NCBI GenBank assembly: GCA_965371445.1
Contig: CBDUYN010000207.1
Coordinates: forward strand, 1-17,459
Source: DASWIG01 sp965371445
GTDB lineage: Bacteria > Acidobacteriota > Thermoanaerobaculia > Multivoradales > J023
DNA length: 17,459 nucleotides
Reading direction: 5' to 3'
A program made the translations under genes and the position numbers. Positions 8,401 through 13,851 of the stretch are shown piece by piece (the first letter of the stretch is position 1; each line of letters begins with the position of its first letter). Below the pieces are notes generated by a model that worked only from the letters and a program-made list of their open reading frames with translations, was not told the DNA's origin and ran no database searches.

Positions 8401-9337
8401 GCCCGATGCCGTCGTTGGTCACCGGGAAGACGCCGCCGGATACCTTGCGGGTGCTGGCGACGTAGTGGTTCGTGTCGGCGAAGGAGAGGAGCTCGCCGGT
8501 GTGAGCGTCCAGGAGGGCCTCCCAGCTACCGCCGTCGCCCTGGATCCTGGGGTGGACCACCCAGGCGAGACGGTACTGGTAGCCTTGACCCAACGCCACC
8601 TGGGCGGGGTCGGCGCCCCGTACCATCGGCACGTAGGCAAGGCTCGGCCGGCGCCAGTAGCCGTCGACCTCCAGGGGCGCGACGTGGCCGAGGACTCCGG
8701 CCGTCGCCTCGTCCCGGGAGATCGTCGGCCGCGAGGACGTCCGGACGGCCCCCCAGCCGTTGGCGCTGAAGAGCACCATGTTGCCGTGCCGAAGAACGGC
8801 CGTCAGGTAGCTGTCGCGCACGGTGATGCCGTCCACGGTCCGCCGCGCGTGGATCTGCACCAGGGTGCCGTCGCCGTTGACCGTCACGCGGTCGCCTCCG
8901 ACCAGCTCGGCCGGGTCGATCTTGAGCTGTCCGCGATGGGCCCCGAGGTAGCCGACGAACGCGTCCCACGCCGCCCGATCCAAGGCCCGCGGCGAGGCCG
9001 GTGGCGTTTCCCAGGTGAGGCTGTTGCCCCGGCCGGGTAGCATCGGCCGGGAAGAGATCAGGGTTCCCCAGAGACCGGAGCGCCGGTCCATGAAGGCCTG
9101 CTCGGCTCCCACGCCCAAGGCGGCGAGATCCTGAGCGGCGGCCGCCCGCTCGGCGGCCGGCAGGCGGTCGGACCGCTGGTAGGCATTCGGAATGTAGAGA
9201 TCCGCATGCCGGAGCTCCTTTTCACGGATTGCGTCCGACCTGTTGGGCTCCACTACGGCCCCAAGCTGGCCGGCCAGGGCCACCAGCAGACAAAGTCCGG
9301 CGCTCATCCACACGATTCGTCCCGATCTCAGCGACAT
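5444..9337 (-). CDS. Secreted HExxH metallopeptidase with Cys-rich modules
   Basis: 1297-residue exported protein. The start at 9337 has AAGGAGA five bases upstream and begins a signal peptide (Arg-rich start, hydrophobic core about 9-27). Residues 30-290 resemble the FTP/PepSY-like propeptide of thermolysin- and fungalysin-type enzymes. A cysteine-rich insert follows at 333-385. The catalytic region carries HEWGH at 532-536 (two zinc His and the catalytic Glu) and GEGIAD at 551-556, with E552 the likely third zinc ligand, a gluzincin arrangement. The C-terminal half holds a fibronectin-III-like domain (about 770-860), a CARDB-like segment (865-985), a jelly-roll-like region (995-1165) and cysteine-rich MopE/DUF4215-like repeats (1179-1262). 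It ends in a knottin-like tail at 1263-1297. The gene lies alone on the minus strand. The peptidase class is clear; assignment to M36 rather than M4 is tentative, and the substrate is unknown. Confidence 0.85.
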   Translation of the reverse strand: MSLRSGRIVWMSAGLCLLVALAGQLGAVVEPNRSDAIREKELRHADLYIPNAYQRSDRLPAAERAAAAQDLAALGVGAEQAFMDRRSGLWGTLISSRPMLPGRGNSLTWETPPASPRALDRAAWDAFVGYLGAHRGQLKIDPAELVGGDRVTVNGDGTLVQIHARRTVDGITVRDSYLTAVLRHGNMVLFSANGWGAVRTSSRPTISRDEATAGVLGHVAPLEVDGYWRRPSLAYVPMVRGADPAQVALGQGYQYRLAWVVHPRIQGDGGSWEALLDAHTGELLSFADTNHYVASTRKVSGGVFPVTNDGIGPEGTEQAGWPMPFADLTTAQCGNGVCEPNAGEDCLSCSSDCNGTQGGKPSGRYCCGDGAGENPVDCGDSRCGGATACNNDAFVGVTDSGGNLLACVDGTVTTNLASQFMLMNDNCGAIDESSAGDVDLGTSGGTDCTVPAGHSAGDTHSSRSGFYEMNRIKEQARAQLPNNTWLQGQLQANMNINLTCNAFWTSASGTVNFYRFGDGCGNTGEIAAVFDHEWGHGMDNNDANPSISSPGEGIADIFAAQRLNTSCIGRGFFLGDACSGFGDPCIGSPACDGVRDIDWMNRQSGQPHDITSPLPTGLDALCGSGGSTPCGGSTHCEGAAYGEAFWDLLTRDLPCLGIGWEDVAGSVGGGRCVGGASPTIDSNTALEIATRLSYLGSALVGNWFQCTGPFAGCNGDSGYLNFLAADDDDGNTSNGTPHMTAIFDAFNRHGIACDSPTVTDSGCAGGPTSAPSVTTTASDRGVELSWSAVTGASKYQIYRTDGIAAFACDFGKTKVGETAGTAFTDGGLQNGRPYSYVVIPIGPDDACLGPASSCATATPVAGPNFPVDSGSVSLAIAGGDGDAFLDNCETGQWTFDVNNIGAGTQNNVRIVSVTPSNPGITVDTVLPSTFAASLAECATAAGTIDFTAGGLSFDEVVTFDVEVTSDELSPAVKSATFTVSLAESDFQNTASKTFTFEVDEEGWTVVEGTFNRTSAGGGAQGTSWYEASSASLPDQCDHIQSPVIGLTASSTLSLWNQFDIEGAFQGQTWYDRANLGLLEVAGGGRNAVDPDGGRLYNASGANGNCGTTGQNGWADAAASWAESTWSSSALGGAAIAGDPVRLDIRYGTDPLAHGTGFHFDQVTLTDIDEQVADTQSDSCVPAFCGNDVIESPEVCDGLDLNNLDCGDFGCDPAGTLACQGDCTAFDLTGCNTGAEVCNDGVDNDCNGDTDCADATCTSDPVCVCVPSGQGQPCTSTTNCCSGVGNCTGGKPSNRVCV

Positions 9338-9388
9338 TTGCTTCTCCTTCGGTTCAGAGCATTCAAGGGTGCACGAGGCTACTAGGGC

Positions 9389-9404
9389 GCACGGACGTCC
9401 GTGC
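9389..9404. promoter_or_regulatory. 16-bp perfect palindrome upstream of the metallopeptidase
   Basis: GCACGGACGTCCGTGC is a perfect palindrome, with GGG and CC flanks that extend it apart from one bulge. It lies 52 bases upstream of the peptidase ATG, between likely promoter and start. It could be an operator for a dimeric repressor or an RNA hairpin in the 5' untranslated region. A smaller palindrome, CACCTAAGGTG, lies at 9447-9457. Confidence 0.4.
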
Positions 9405-9461
9405 CCTCGCGACCGCATGCATGGGTAGCGATAGCCATATAGGGTACACCTAAGGTGGAAA

Positions 9462-9503
9462 AAATATAGCCCGGGAGAAATTTTCCCGGATTTTTTTCCG
9501 CGG
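9462..9503. repeat. Hairpin element copy 1, terminator-like on the plus strand
   Basis: The element starts AAATATAG and contains CCGGGAGA paired with TTTTCCCGG (9471-9489), followed by a run of seven T at 9491-9497. On the plus strand it has every mark of an intrinsic terminator. Read on the minus strand, the same hairpin is followed by CTATATTTTTT. There is no gene directly upstream on either strand that it would end. A diverged second copy lies 138 bases away. Confidence 0.6.
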
Positions 9504-9599
9504 GGAGCTTTTCGTCGCTCCTTCCCTGCAGAGTATCCACAGTTTGTCGATGCGCTGCGTCGGGAAGTCAACCCCAGAGGAACCGCCTTGGCCGCTGCG

Positions 9600-9640
9600 A
9601 AATATAGTTCGAGAGAGATTTTTCTGAATTTCTTCCACGG
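9600..9640. repeat. Hairpin element copy 2 (diverged)
   Basis: Begins with the identical AAATATAG and aligns over about 42 bases with the element at 9462-9503, at roughly three quarters identity. Every substitution I can align is a transition. The outermost aligned stem pair changes from C-G to T-A, which keeps pairing, while some inner pairs become G-T or mismatched. It is in the same orientation as copy 1. Confidence 0.5.
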
Positions 9641-9731
9641 AGGTCCTGAGCGTGGTGCTGTCCAACGATAAGAGCACGAGAAGGAGGACAAGCAGGGCGT
9701 GGAGGAGGAGCGCAAGCCCCAGGCAGAGGGG

Positions 9732-9760
9732 TTGACACCGCCGTCCCGAATGCCTATGAT
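9732..9760 (+). promoter_or_regulatory. Near-consensus promoter of the cysteine operon
   Basis: TTGACA at 9732-9737, a 17-base spacer, and TATGAT at 9755-9760 make an almost perfect sigma70-type promoter. Transcription should start at or near 9767. This places the cysteine-rich leader ORF and the terminator at 9905-9940 inside the transcript, ahead of the first enzyme gene. Confidence 0.8.
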
Positions 9761-9776
9761 TGAGTTGAGGTGATCT

Positions 9777-9881
9777 GTGCCAGAGAACCGTCGAGACCTG
9801 ACCATGAGACACGAGCCAACCACCTGCTGCTGTTGTTGTCCCAGTCGCATCCGGCTGGCACCGGAGGTGTCTCGACGTTGA
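9777..9881 (+). CDS. Polycysteine leader peptide
   Basis: Short ORF with five consecutive cysteine codons, TGC TGC TGT TGT TGT, at 9825-9839. It ends with TGA at 9879-9881. Two starts are possible. GTG at 9777 gives 34 residues and has GAGGTGATC at 9767-9775, a nine-base match to the complement of the 16S rRNA 3' end. ATG at 9804 gives 25 residues and has only a weak ribosome-binding site. The codon run lies in the leader of a cysteine biosynthesis operon and just before an intrinsic terminator, which is the arrangement of attenuation leader peptides. Ribosome stalling when cysteinyl-tRNA is scarce would favour read-through. Polycysteine uORFs controlling cysteine genes are known in mycobacteria. 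The role here is an inference from layout; no protein family is involved. Confidence 0.7.
   Translation: MPENRRDLTMRHEPTTCCCCCPSRIRLAPEVSRR
9789..9877 (+). promoter_or_regulatory. Candidate attenuator pairing segments in the leader RNA
   Basis: CGTCGAGAC at 9789-9797 is perfectly complementary to GTCTCGACG at 9869-9877, enclosing the cysteine codons. Just before the second arm, CCGGAGGT at 9861-9868 can pair at seven of eight positions with ACCGCCGG at 9907-9914, the 5' arm of the terminator, and so could act as an antiterminator. The choice between the two would depend on where the ribosome sits on the cysteine run. Confidence 0.45.
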
Positions 9882-9904
9882 GCTTCTGAGCAAGGAGCGC
9901 ACAT

Positions 9905-9940
9905 CGACCGCCGGGCCCGCCGCCCGGCGGTTGTCGTTTT
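9905..9940 (+). terminator. Attenuator terminator before the cysteine genes
   Basis: A 12-base-pair stem (CGACCGCCGGGC at 9905-9916 with GCCCGGCGGTTG at 9922-9933, one G-T pair) closes a five-base loop. It is followed by TCGTTTT. It lies 23 bases after the leader-peptide stop and 47 bases before the JAMM gene, where an unconditional terminator would make no sense. Nearby downstream, CCGGGCGGC at 9946-9954 could also compete for the loop and 3' arm. Confidence 0.72.
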
Positions 9941-9986
9941 GGCCTCCGGGCGGCCTGACTCCGATTCGAACCCTGGAGACAGGCGC

Positions 9987-10430
9987 ATGACAGATACCGC
10001 ACCTACCGAGCTCCATCTGCCCGTCCCGGTCCACGACCGGCTGGCGAGCCTCGTCGACGTGGCCTTCCCCTTCGAGACCTGCGGCCTCCTGATCGGTCGC
10101 ACGGAGGGCGAGCGCGTCGTGGTAGAGCGTATCCATCCCGCCCGTAACAGGAGCTCCGAGCGGGCCCGCGACCGCTACGAGCTCGACCCCGACGACTTCC
10201 TGGCCGCCGACAACGCGGCACGCGCCGACGGCCGCGAGATCGTCGGCATCTGGCACTCCCACCCCGACCACCCTGCCGAGCCCTCGCGGACGGACCTCGA
10301 AGCGGCCTGGGAGGGTTACTCCTATCTCATCGTCTCGATCTCCTGCCTCGGCGAGACCGAATTCCGCTCCTGGCGCCTGCACGGCGAGCGTTTCCTCGAA
10401 GAGCCCTTTCACCTGACGCGACGCAACTGA
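9987..10430 (+). CDS. JAMM/MPN+ metallopeptidase, Mec-like
   Basis: 147-residue zinc peptidase of the JAMM family. The motif is complete: E30 in FPFETCGLLIG, H90 and H92 in WHSHPDHP, S100 and D103 in PSRTD. Length and simplicity match bacterial Mec, which in Mycobacterium releases cysteine from the C terminus of the CysO carrier after CysM has built the adduct. The ATG at 9987 is preceded by GGAG at 9975-9978. A TTG further upstream in frame would overlap the terminator and is rejected. It is first in an operon with the carrier-rhodanese-E1 fusion (12 bases downstream) and a cysteine synthase. Because the carrier domain is fused, this enzyme may also have to cut the fusion after its diglycine, as QbsD trims QbsE in Pseudomonas. 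Transcription is probably controlled by the polycysteine attenuator. Confidence 0.88.
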   Translation: MTDTAPTELHLPVPVHDRLASLVDVAFPFETCGLLIGRTEGERVVVERIHPARNRSSERARDRYELDPDDFLAADNAARADGREIVGIWHSHPDHPAEPSRTDLEAAWEGYSYLIVSISCLGETEFRSWRLHGERFLEEPFHLTRRN

Positions 10431-10442
10431 GGAGGACACCCC

Positions 10443-11888
10443 ATGTCGCAAGCCATCGTACGCATCCCGACCCCGCTTCGATCCTTCACCGGCGGCGCCG
10501 CCGAGGTCGCGGCCGCCGGCGCCACCGTTGGCGAGGTTCTAAACGCCCTGGCCCGCGAGCACGAAGGGATCGGCGAACGCATCCTCGACGGCGAAGGACA
10601 TCTGCGCAACTTCGTCAACGTCTACGTGAACGACCAGAACGTCCGTAGCCTCGACGGGCTGGAGTCCCCCGTCGAGGACGGCGTCGTCGTCCACATCATC
10701 CCCGCGGTGGCGGGTGGGGCGGGCGCCAGCGAGCGCCGTCTGCAAGAGCTCCGGCGGACGATCCCCGAGCTCACCCCTCCCGAGGCTTTCGCCCTGCAAC
10801 GCGACGGAGCGGCGCTCGTCGACGTCCGCGAGCCCGACGAGGTCGCCGGTGGCAGCCCCGCCGGTGCCGAGCGCATCGTCCGCGGTTTCCTCGAGCTCGA
10901 CGTCGAGAAACACGTCCCGGACCTCGGACGCACGGTCGTCGTGATGTGCGCCGGGGGCGCACGGTCGCTCTTCGCGGCCCGCGACCTCCAAGAGCTGGGC
11001 TACCAGGACGTGTACTCGCTCGCCGGCGGCTTCAACTCCTGGAAGAACGCGGGGCTGCCGGTCGAGGTGCCGCGCCTTCTCTCCCAAGAGGAACGCGAAC
11101 GCTACGGCCGCCACCTGCTGGTGCCCGAGGTCGGCGAGGAGGGACAGCTGAAGCTCCTCGACAGCCGGGTGCTGCTGGTGGGCGCCGGCGGCCTCGGCTC
11201 GCCCGCCGCTTTTTACCTCGCCGCCGCCGGCGTCGGTACCCTCGGCCTCGTCGACGACGACGTGGTCGACCGCTCGAACCTCCAGCGCCAGATCCTCCAC
11301 ACCGACGCCCGGGTGGGCAAGCCCAAGGTCGACTCGGCCCGCGAGACGCTCCTGGCCCTCAATCCGGCGATCCGCGTCGAGACCTGGCAGCAACGGCTGT
11401 CGGCGGCGAACGTCGACGAGATCTTTCGCGGCTACGACGTCGTCGTCGACGGCTCCGACAACTTCCCGACCCGTTATCTGGTCAACGACGCCTGCGTGAA
11501 GCACGCCATCCCCAACGTCTACGGGGCGATCTATCGTTTCGAGGGCCAGCTGAGCGTCTTCTGGCCGAAATATGAAAAGCGGCGTGGCCCTTGCTACCGG
11601 TGCCTCTTTCCCGAGCCGCCGCCGCCGGAGCTGGCGCCGTCGTGCGCCGAGGCCGGCGTGCTCGGCGTCCTGCCCGGGGTGATCGGCACGCTGGAGGCGG
11701 TCGAGGCGATCAAGATCCTCCTCGGCAAAGGCAATCCCCTGGTCGGGCGCCTGGTGCTCTACGACGCGCTCCAGCAGCGCTTCACCGAGCTCAAGCTGGA
11801 GCGCAACCCGAGCTGCCCGGTCTGCGGCGACGACGCCGAGGTCACCGAGTACACCGAGTACGCCGCGGTCTGCGCCGCCGCGGCTTGA
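10443..11888 (+). CDS. Sulfur carrier-rhodanese-E1 fusion (MoaD/CysO-RHD-MoeB/ThiF)
   Basis: 481-residue three-domain protein. Residues 1-92 are a ubiquitin-fold MoaD/CysO-like sulfur carrier ending in PAVAGG; the diglycine is at 91-92 but the chain continues. Residues 105-210 are a rhodanese domain with the active-site loop CAGGARS, Cys169 being the persulfide carrier. Residues 211-470 are an E1-like adenylyltransferase with GAGGLGS at 247-253, the RSNLQRQ segment, zinc cysteines C384, C387, C458 and C461, and C401 aligned with the catalytic Cys of MOCS3. The expected role is to adenylate the carrier C terminus and convert it to a thiocarboxylate with sulfur relayed through the rhodanese. 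MOCS3, Uba4 and MoeZ carry the rhodanese C-terminal to E1; here it is N-terminal. Strong GAGGAGGA ribosome-binding site. Internal diglycine implies proteolytic maturation or an intramolecular mechanism. Confidence 0.9.
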   Translation: MSQAIVRIPTPLRSFTGGAAEVAAAGATVGEVLNALAREHEGIGERILDGEGHLRNFVNVYVNDQNVRSLDGLESPVEDGVVVHIIPAVAGGAGASERRLQELRRTIPELTPPEAFALQRDGAALVDVREPDEVAGGSPAGAERIVRGFLELDVEKHVPDLGRTVVVMCAGGARSLFAARDLQELGYQDVYSLAGGFNSWKNAGLPVEVPRLLSQEERERYGRHLLVPEVGEEGQLKLLDSRVLLVGAGGLGSPAAFYLAAAGVGTLGLVDDDVVDRSNLQRQILHTDARVGKPKVDSARETLLALNPAIRVETWQQRLSAANVDEIFRGYDVVVDGSDNFPTRYLVNDACVKHAIPNVYGAIYRFEGQLSVFWPKYEKRRGPCYRCLFPEPPPPELAPSCAEAGVLGVLPGVIGTLEAVEAIKILLGKGNPLVGRLVLYDALQQRFTELKLERNPSCPVCGDDAEVTEYTEYAAVCAAAA

Positions 11889-11901
11889 CAGAGGCGGGAA
11901 G

Positions 11902-12852
11902 ATGGGCACGATCGTCGACGTCGGACGTCCGGTGGAGCGTCTGCTGCGGGCGGTGGGCTCGACGCCGCTCGTGGAGCTCGACTTCCCGGAGCTCCCCGCC
12001 GGGGCGCGGCTTTTCGCCAAGCTGGAGAGCCTGAACCCGGGCGGCTCGCTCAAGGACCGTCCGGTGCTCAGGATCATGAACCGGGCGCTCGCCAACGGCC
12101 ACCTCCAGGGCGGACGGCGGCTGCTCGACTCCTCGTCGGGCAACGCCGGCATCGCCTACGCTCAGTTCGGCGCCGCGCTCGGTGTCGGCGTGACGCTGGT
12201 GGTACCGGGCAACGCCAGCCGCGAGCGCCTGGAGCGCATCGCGGCCTACGGCGCCGAGCTCGTCCTCACCGATCCGATCGAGGGCTACGACCACGCCGTC
12301 CATACGGCGCGGCGGATGGCCGAGGAGCACCCGGAGCGCTATTGGTACGCGAACCAGTACGCGAACGACGACAACTGGCGCTCGCACTACGAGTCGACCG
12401 GCGAGGAGATCCTCGCGCAGGTGCGGGAGGCGACGGGCCAGGGGCCCGACGCCTTCGTCGCCGGCGTCGGGACCGGCGGCACCCTGACCGGCGTCGGACG
12501 GCGGCTGCGCAAGAGCGACCCGCGAGTCCACGTCGCTGTCGTCGTCCCCGAGATCTTTCCCGGCATCGAGGGTTTAAAACCCCTCGGAGAACCCGGGGAC
12601 CTGGTGCCGGAGATCCTCGACGAGTCGCTGATCGACCAGCGCGTCGAGGTACGCATCGACGATGCGGTCGAGGTCTGTCGCAAGCTCGCCCGCCAGGGGC
12701 TTTTCGTGGGGCCGTCGTCGGGAGCGTACGTCTATCTGGCGCTTAAGGTGGCGTCGGAGGGGTACCGACGGGTGGTGACCGTCCTCAACGACACCGGGGA
12801 ACGATACGGCTCGACGGGGATGTGGGAATGCCCTGGCGGGGCGCCTTCCTAG
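11902..12852 (+). CDS. cysM: Cysteine synthase, CysM type (PLP-dependent)
   Basis: 316-residue fold-type II PLP enzyme. Visible features are NPGGSLKDRP with K51 as the PLP lysine, SSSGNAG at 77-83 as the substrate loop (TSGNTG in most relatives), GTGGTLTG at 190-197 as the phosphate cup, and GPSSGA at 270-275 contacting the pyridine nitrogen. The segments NQYANDDNWRSHY and DTGERYGSTGMW resemble mycobacterial CysM more than CysK. It would add sulfur from a carrier thiocarboxylate to an activated serine, giving a carrier-cysteine adduct for the JAMM peptidase. Whether the substrate is O-phosphoserine or O-acetylserine is not decided by the sequence. The gene follows the fusion gene by 13 bases with a modest ribosome-binding site. 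Its TAG stop falls inside the hairpin at 12850-12894. Confidence 0.9.
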   Translation: MGTIVDVGRPVERLLRAVGSTPLVELDFPELPAGARLFAKLESLNPGGSLKDRPVLRIMNRALANGHLQGGRRLLDSSSGNAGIAYAQFGAALGVGVTLVVPGNASRERLERIAAYGAELVLTDPIEGYDHAVHTARRMAEEHPERYWYANQYANDDNWRSHYESTGEEILAQVREATGQGPDAFVAGVGTGGTLTGVGRRLRKSDPRVHVAVVVPEIFPGIEGLKPLGEPGDLVPEILDESLIDQRVEVRIDDAVEVCRKLARQGLFVGPSSGAYVYLALKVASEGYRRVVTVLNDTGERYGSTGMWECPGGAPS

Positions 12853-12894
12853 GAACAAATCCGGTTCCCGCCGGATTTCCGCCCCTTGTTCCTA
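12850..12894. repeat. Nested hairpin at the end of the cysteine operon
   Basis: TAGGAACAA at 12850-12858 pairs perfectly with TTGTTCCTA at 12886-12894. An inner ATCCGG/CCGGAT stem lies at 12859-12864 and 12871-12876. The cysM stop codon is the first three bases of the outer arm. There is no T-run, so it may mark the operon 3' end without being a classical intrinsic terminator. The stretch 12895-13002 beyond it holds only short palindromes. Confidence 0.5.
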
Positions 12895-12931
12895 CCGATG
12901 ATGCCGTCGCGCAGCGACGTACGATGCTCTT

Positions 12932-12953
12932 GAGGTGCCAGGCACCTCCGAAA
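12932..12953. repeat. Palindromic repeat, left copy
   Basis: GAGGTGCC-A-GGCACCTC at 12932-12948 is a perfect inverted repeat. Bases 12934-12953 match 14965-14984 at 19 of 20 positions in the same orientation. The 13-mer TGAGGTGCCAGGC at 12931 recurs at 15226. TTGAGGTG-like octamers also occur at 12930, 12961 and 12984. It looks like a REP-type dispersed repeat at the boundary between the cysteine operon and the accessory region. Confidence 0.55.
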
Positions 12954-13002
12954 TCCCCTCTTGAGGTGGCCGCGGCAATCTTCTCGAGGTGAGGCCGGCC
13001 GA

Positions 13003-13128
13003 TCAGTTCACCGACAGCTTGCGGCGAGCCCGCTCCAGTAAGGCTTTGGTCTCTTCGCGGTCCGGCGCCTCGGTCTCCTCGGCGAGGTCACCCAAGTCGG
13101 CAGCAGGCTTTTTGGTGCAAGTCGTCAG
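13003..13128 (-). pseudogene. C-terminal gene remnant, family unknown
   Basis: A minus-strand frame of 41 codons ends at a TGA at 13003-13005. Its last part reads like real protein: an acidic stretch (DLGDLAEETEAPDREE) followed by a basic helix ending KALLERARRKLSVN. The frame is closed upstream by a TAG at 13129-13131 and contains no start codon. It is therefore best read as the surviving tail of a gene that lost its 5' part when the neighbouring DNA arrived. I do not recognise the family. Confidence 0.4.
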
Positions 13129-13167
13129 CTATCCAATGGTTCTTTCAGGCAGATCCATGCCCGAAGC

Positions 13168-13796
13168 TCATACCTTCGCGAGCTCTTCTCGCAGCATCGA
13201 TAAGACGCCCTGGTCGGGCAGGCCACCTTGAAGGAACCACGTGAGCCATTCGGCCATGATCTCCAAAGCGTCCTGAGTCAGGCAGTAGTCGGTAGGGATC
13301 ATAGCGTCGCTGTGGGCTCCGATCGGCTGGATCTGGTCAAACCGCAGGACCGACCCAGTAGCACCACCGATAGGCAGGCTGTCCCACATGTACTGTGGAA
13401 CTCTCCTCGGCGGATCCTCCGGACGAACTCGGGTCTCCAGCCGCCGCGTGTGCCGCTCTGGTCGGCGCCGTAGAACGACGCAACCAGGAGGCATCGGTTT
13501 GTCTGGTAGCGTGCGGCTCCTATCCGCAGTGCTTTCTCGACCTCGACGCCCGGTCCTGCCACTACGAGTGCCGGTCGCATTTTGGCGCGCAGCAGCAGCC
13601 TCACTTCCCCAGGATAAGCGGGCAGGCCAGCAACTGGAAGATAGGCATCCTGCGGCGGGCTGCTGGCCCGTAGTGGTCGAATCTCGAAATCCGCCTTTTC
13701 GTGCTGCTCGGCGACGGTTCTACCCGTGGCTGCCAGGACATGGGGTTGTTGGTCTACGTGCGGAACAAAGGCCCGTACGAGACGGCCTCGGCTCAC
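13168..13796 (-). pseudogene. PemK/MazF-like toxin gene with apparent frameshift
   Basis: Two overlapping minus-strand frames join into one sensible protein if one base is restored at about 13393. The first part (GTG at 13796 with an AAGGAAGG ribosome-binding site) gives 134 residues. These include GEVRLLLRAKMRPALVV at 63-79 and LLVASFYG at 103-110. The second part supplies YMWDSLP, SVLRFDQIQPIG and a helical C terminus of about 74 residues. The order, GEV with RPALVV, then a VAxFYG strand, then LRFDQIQPIG, is that of the PemK/MazF endoribonuclease fold, preceded by an unusual N-terminal extension of about 60 residues. The restored length is 209 residues. It lies 55 bases downstream of the Panacea-like gene on the same strand, the usual layout of a toxin-antitoxin pair. 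The break may be a mutation, programmed frameshifting, or an assembly error. Confidence 0.5.
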
Positions 13797-13851
13797 CGCG
13801 CCTTCCTTCGTCCTTTCCCACCAAGGAGGGCAAAGATTCTGGACGGAGTCG

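Noticed and set aside
7433..9040. 535-residue plus-strand frame opposite the peptidase
   Set aside because: The minus-strand frame carries a signal peptide, the zinc motif and regular cysteine modules; the plus-strand product is Val/Ala/Gly/Arg-rich shadow.
9939..9986. TTG start 16 codons upstream of the JAMM gene
   Set aside because: It overlaps the T-run of the attenuator terminator and has no ribosome-binding site, whereas the ATG at 9987 has GGAG at the right distance.
9338..10102. Upstream extension of the peptidase frame by 255 codons
   Set aside because: It would cover the cysteine-operon promoter, leader and terminator; the ATG at 9337 has a good ribosome-binding site and starts a signal peptide.
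10539..12152. 537-residue minus-strand frame opposite the cysteine genes
   Set aside because: Shadow of genes with complete catalytic motifs on the plus strand.
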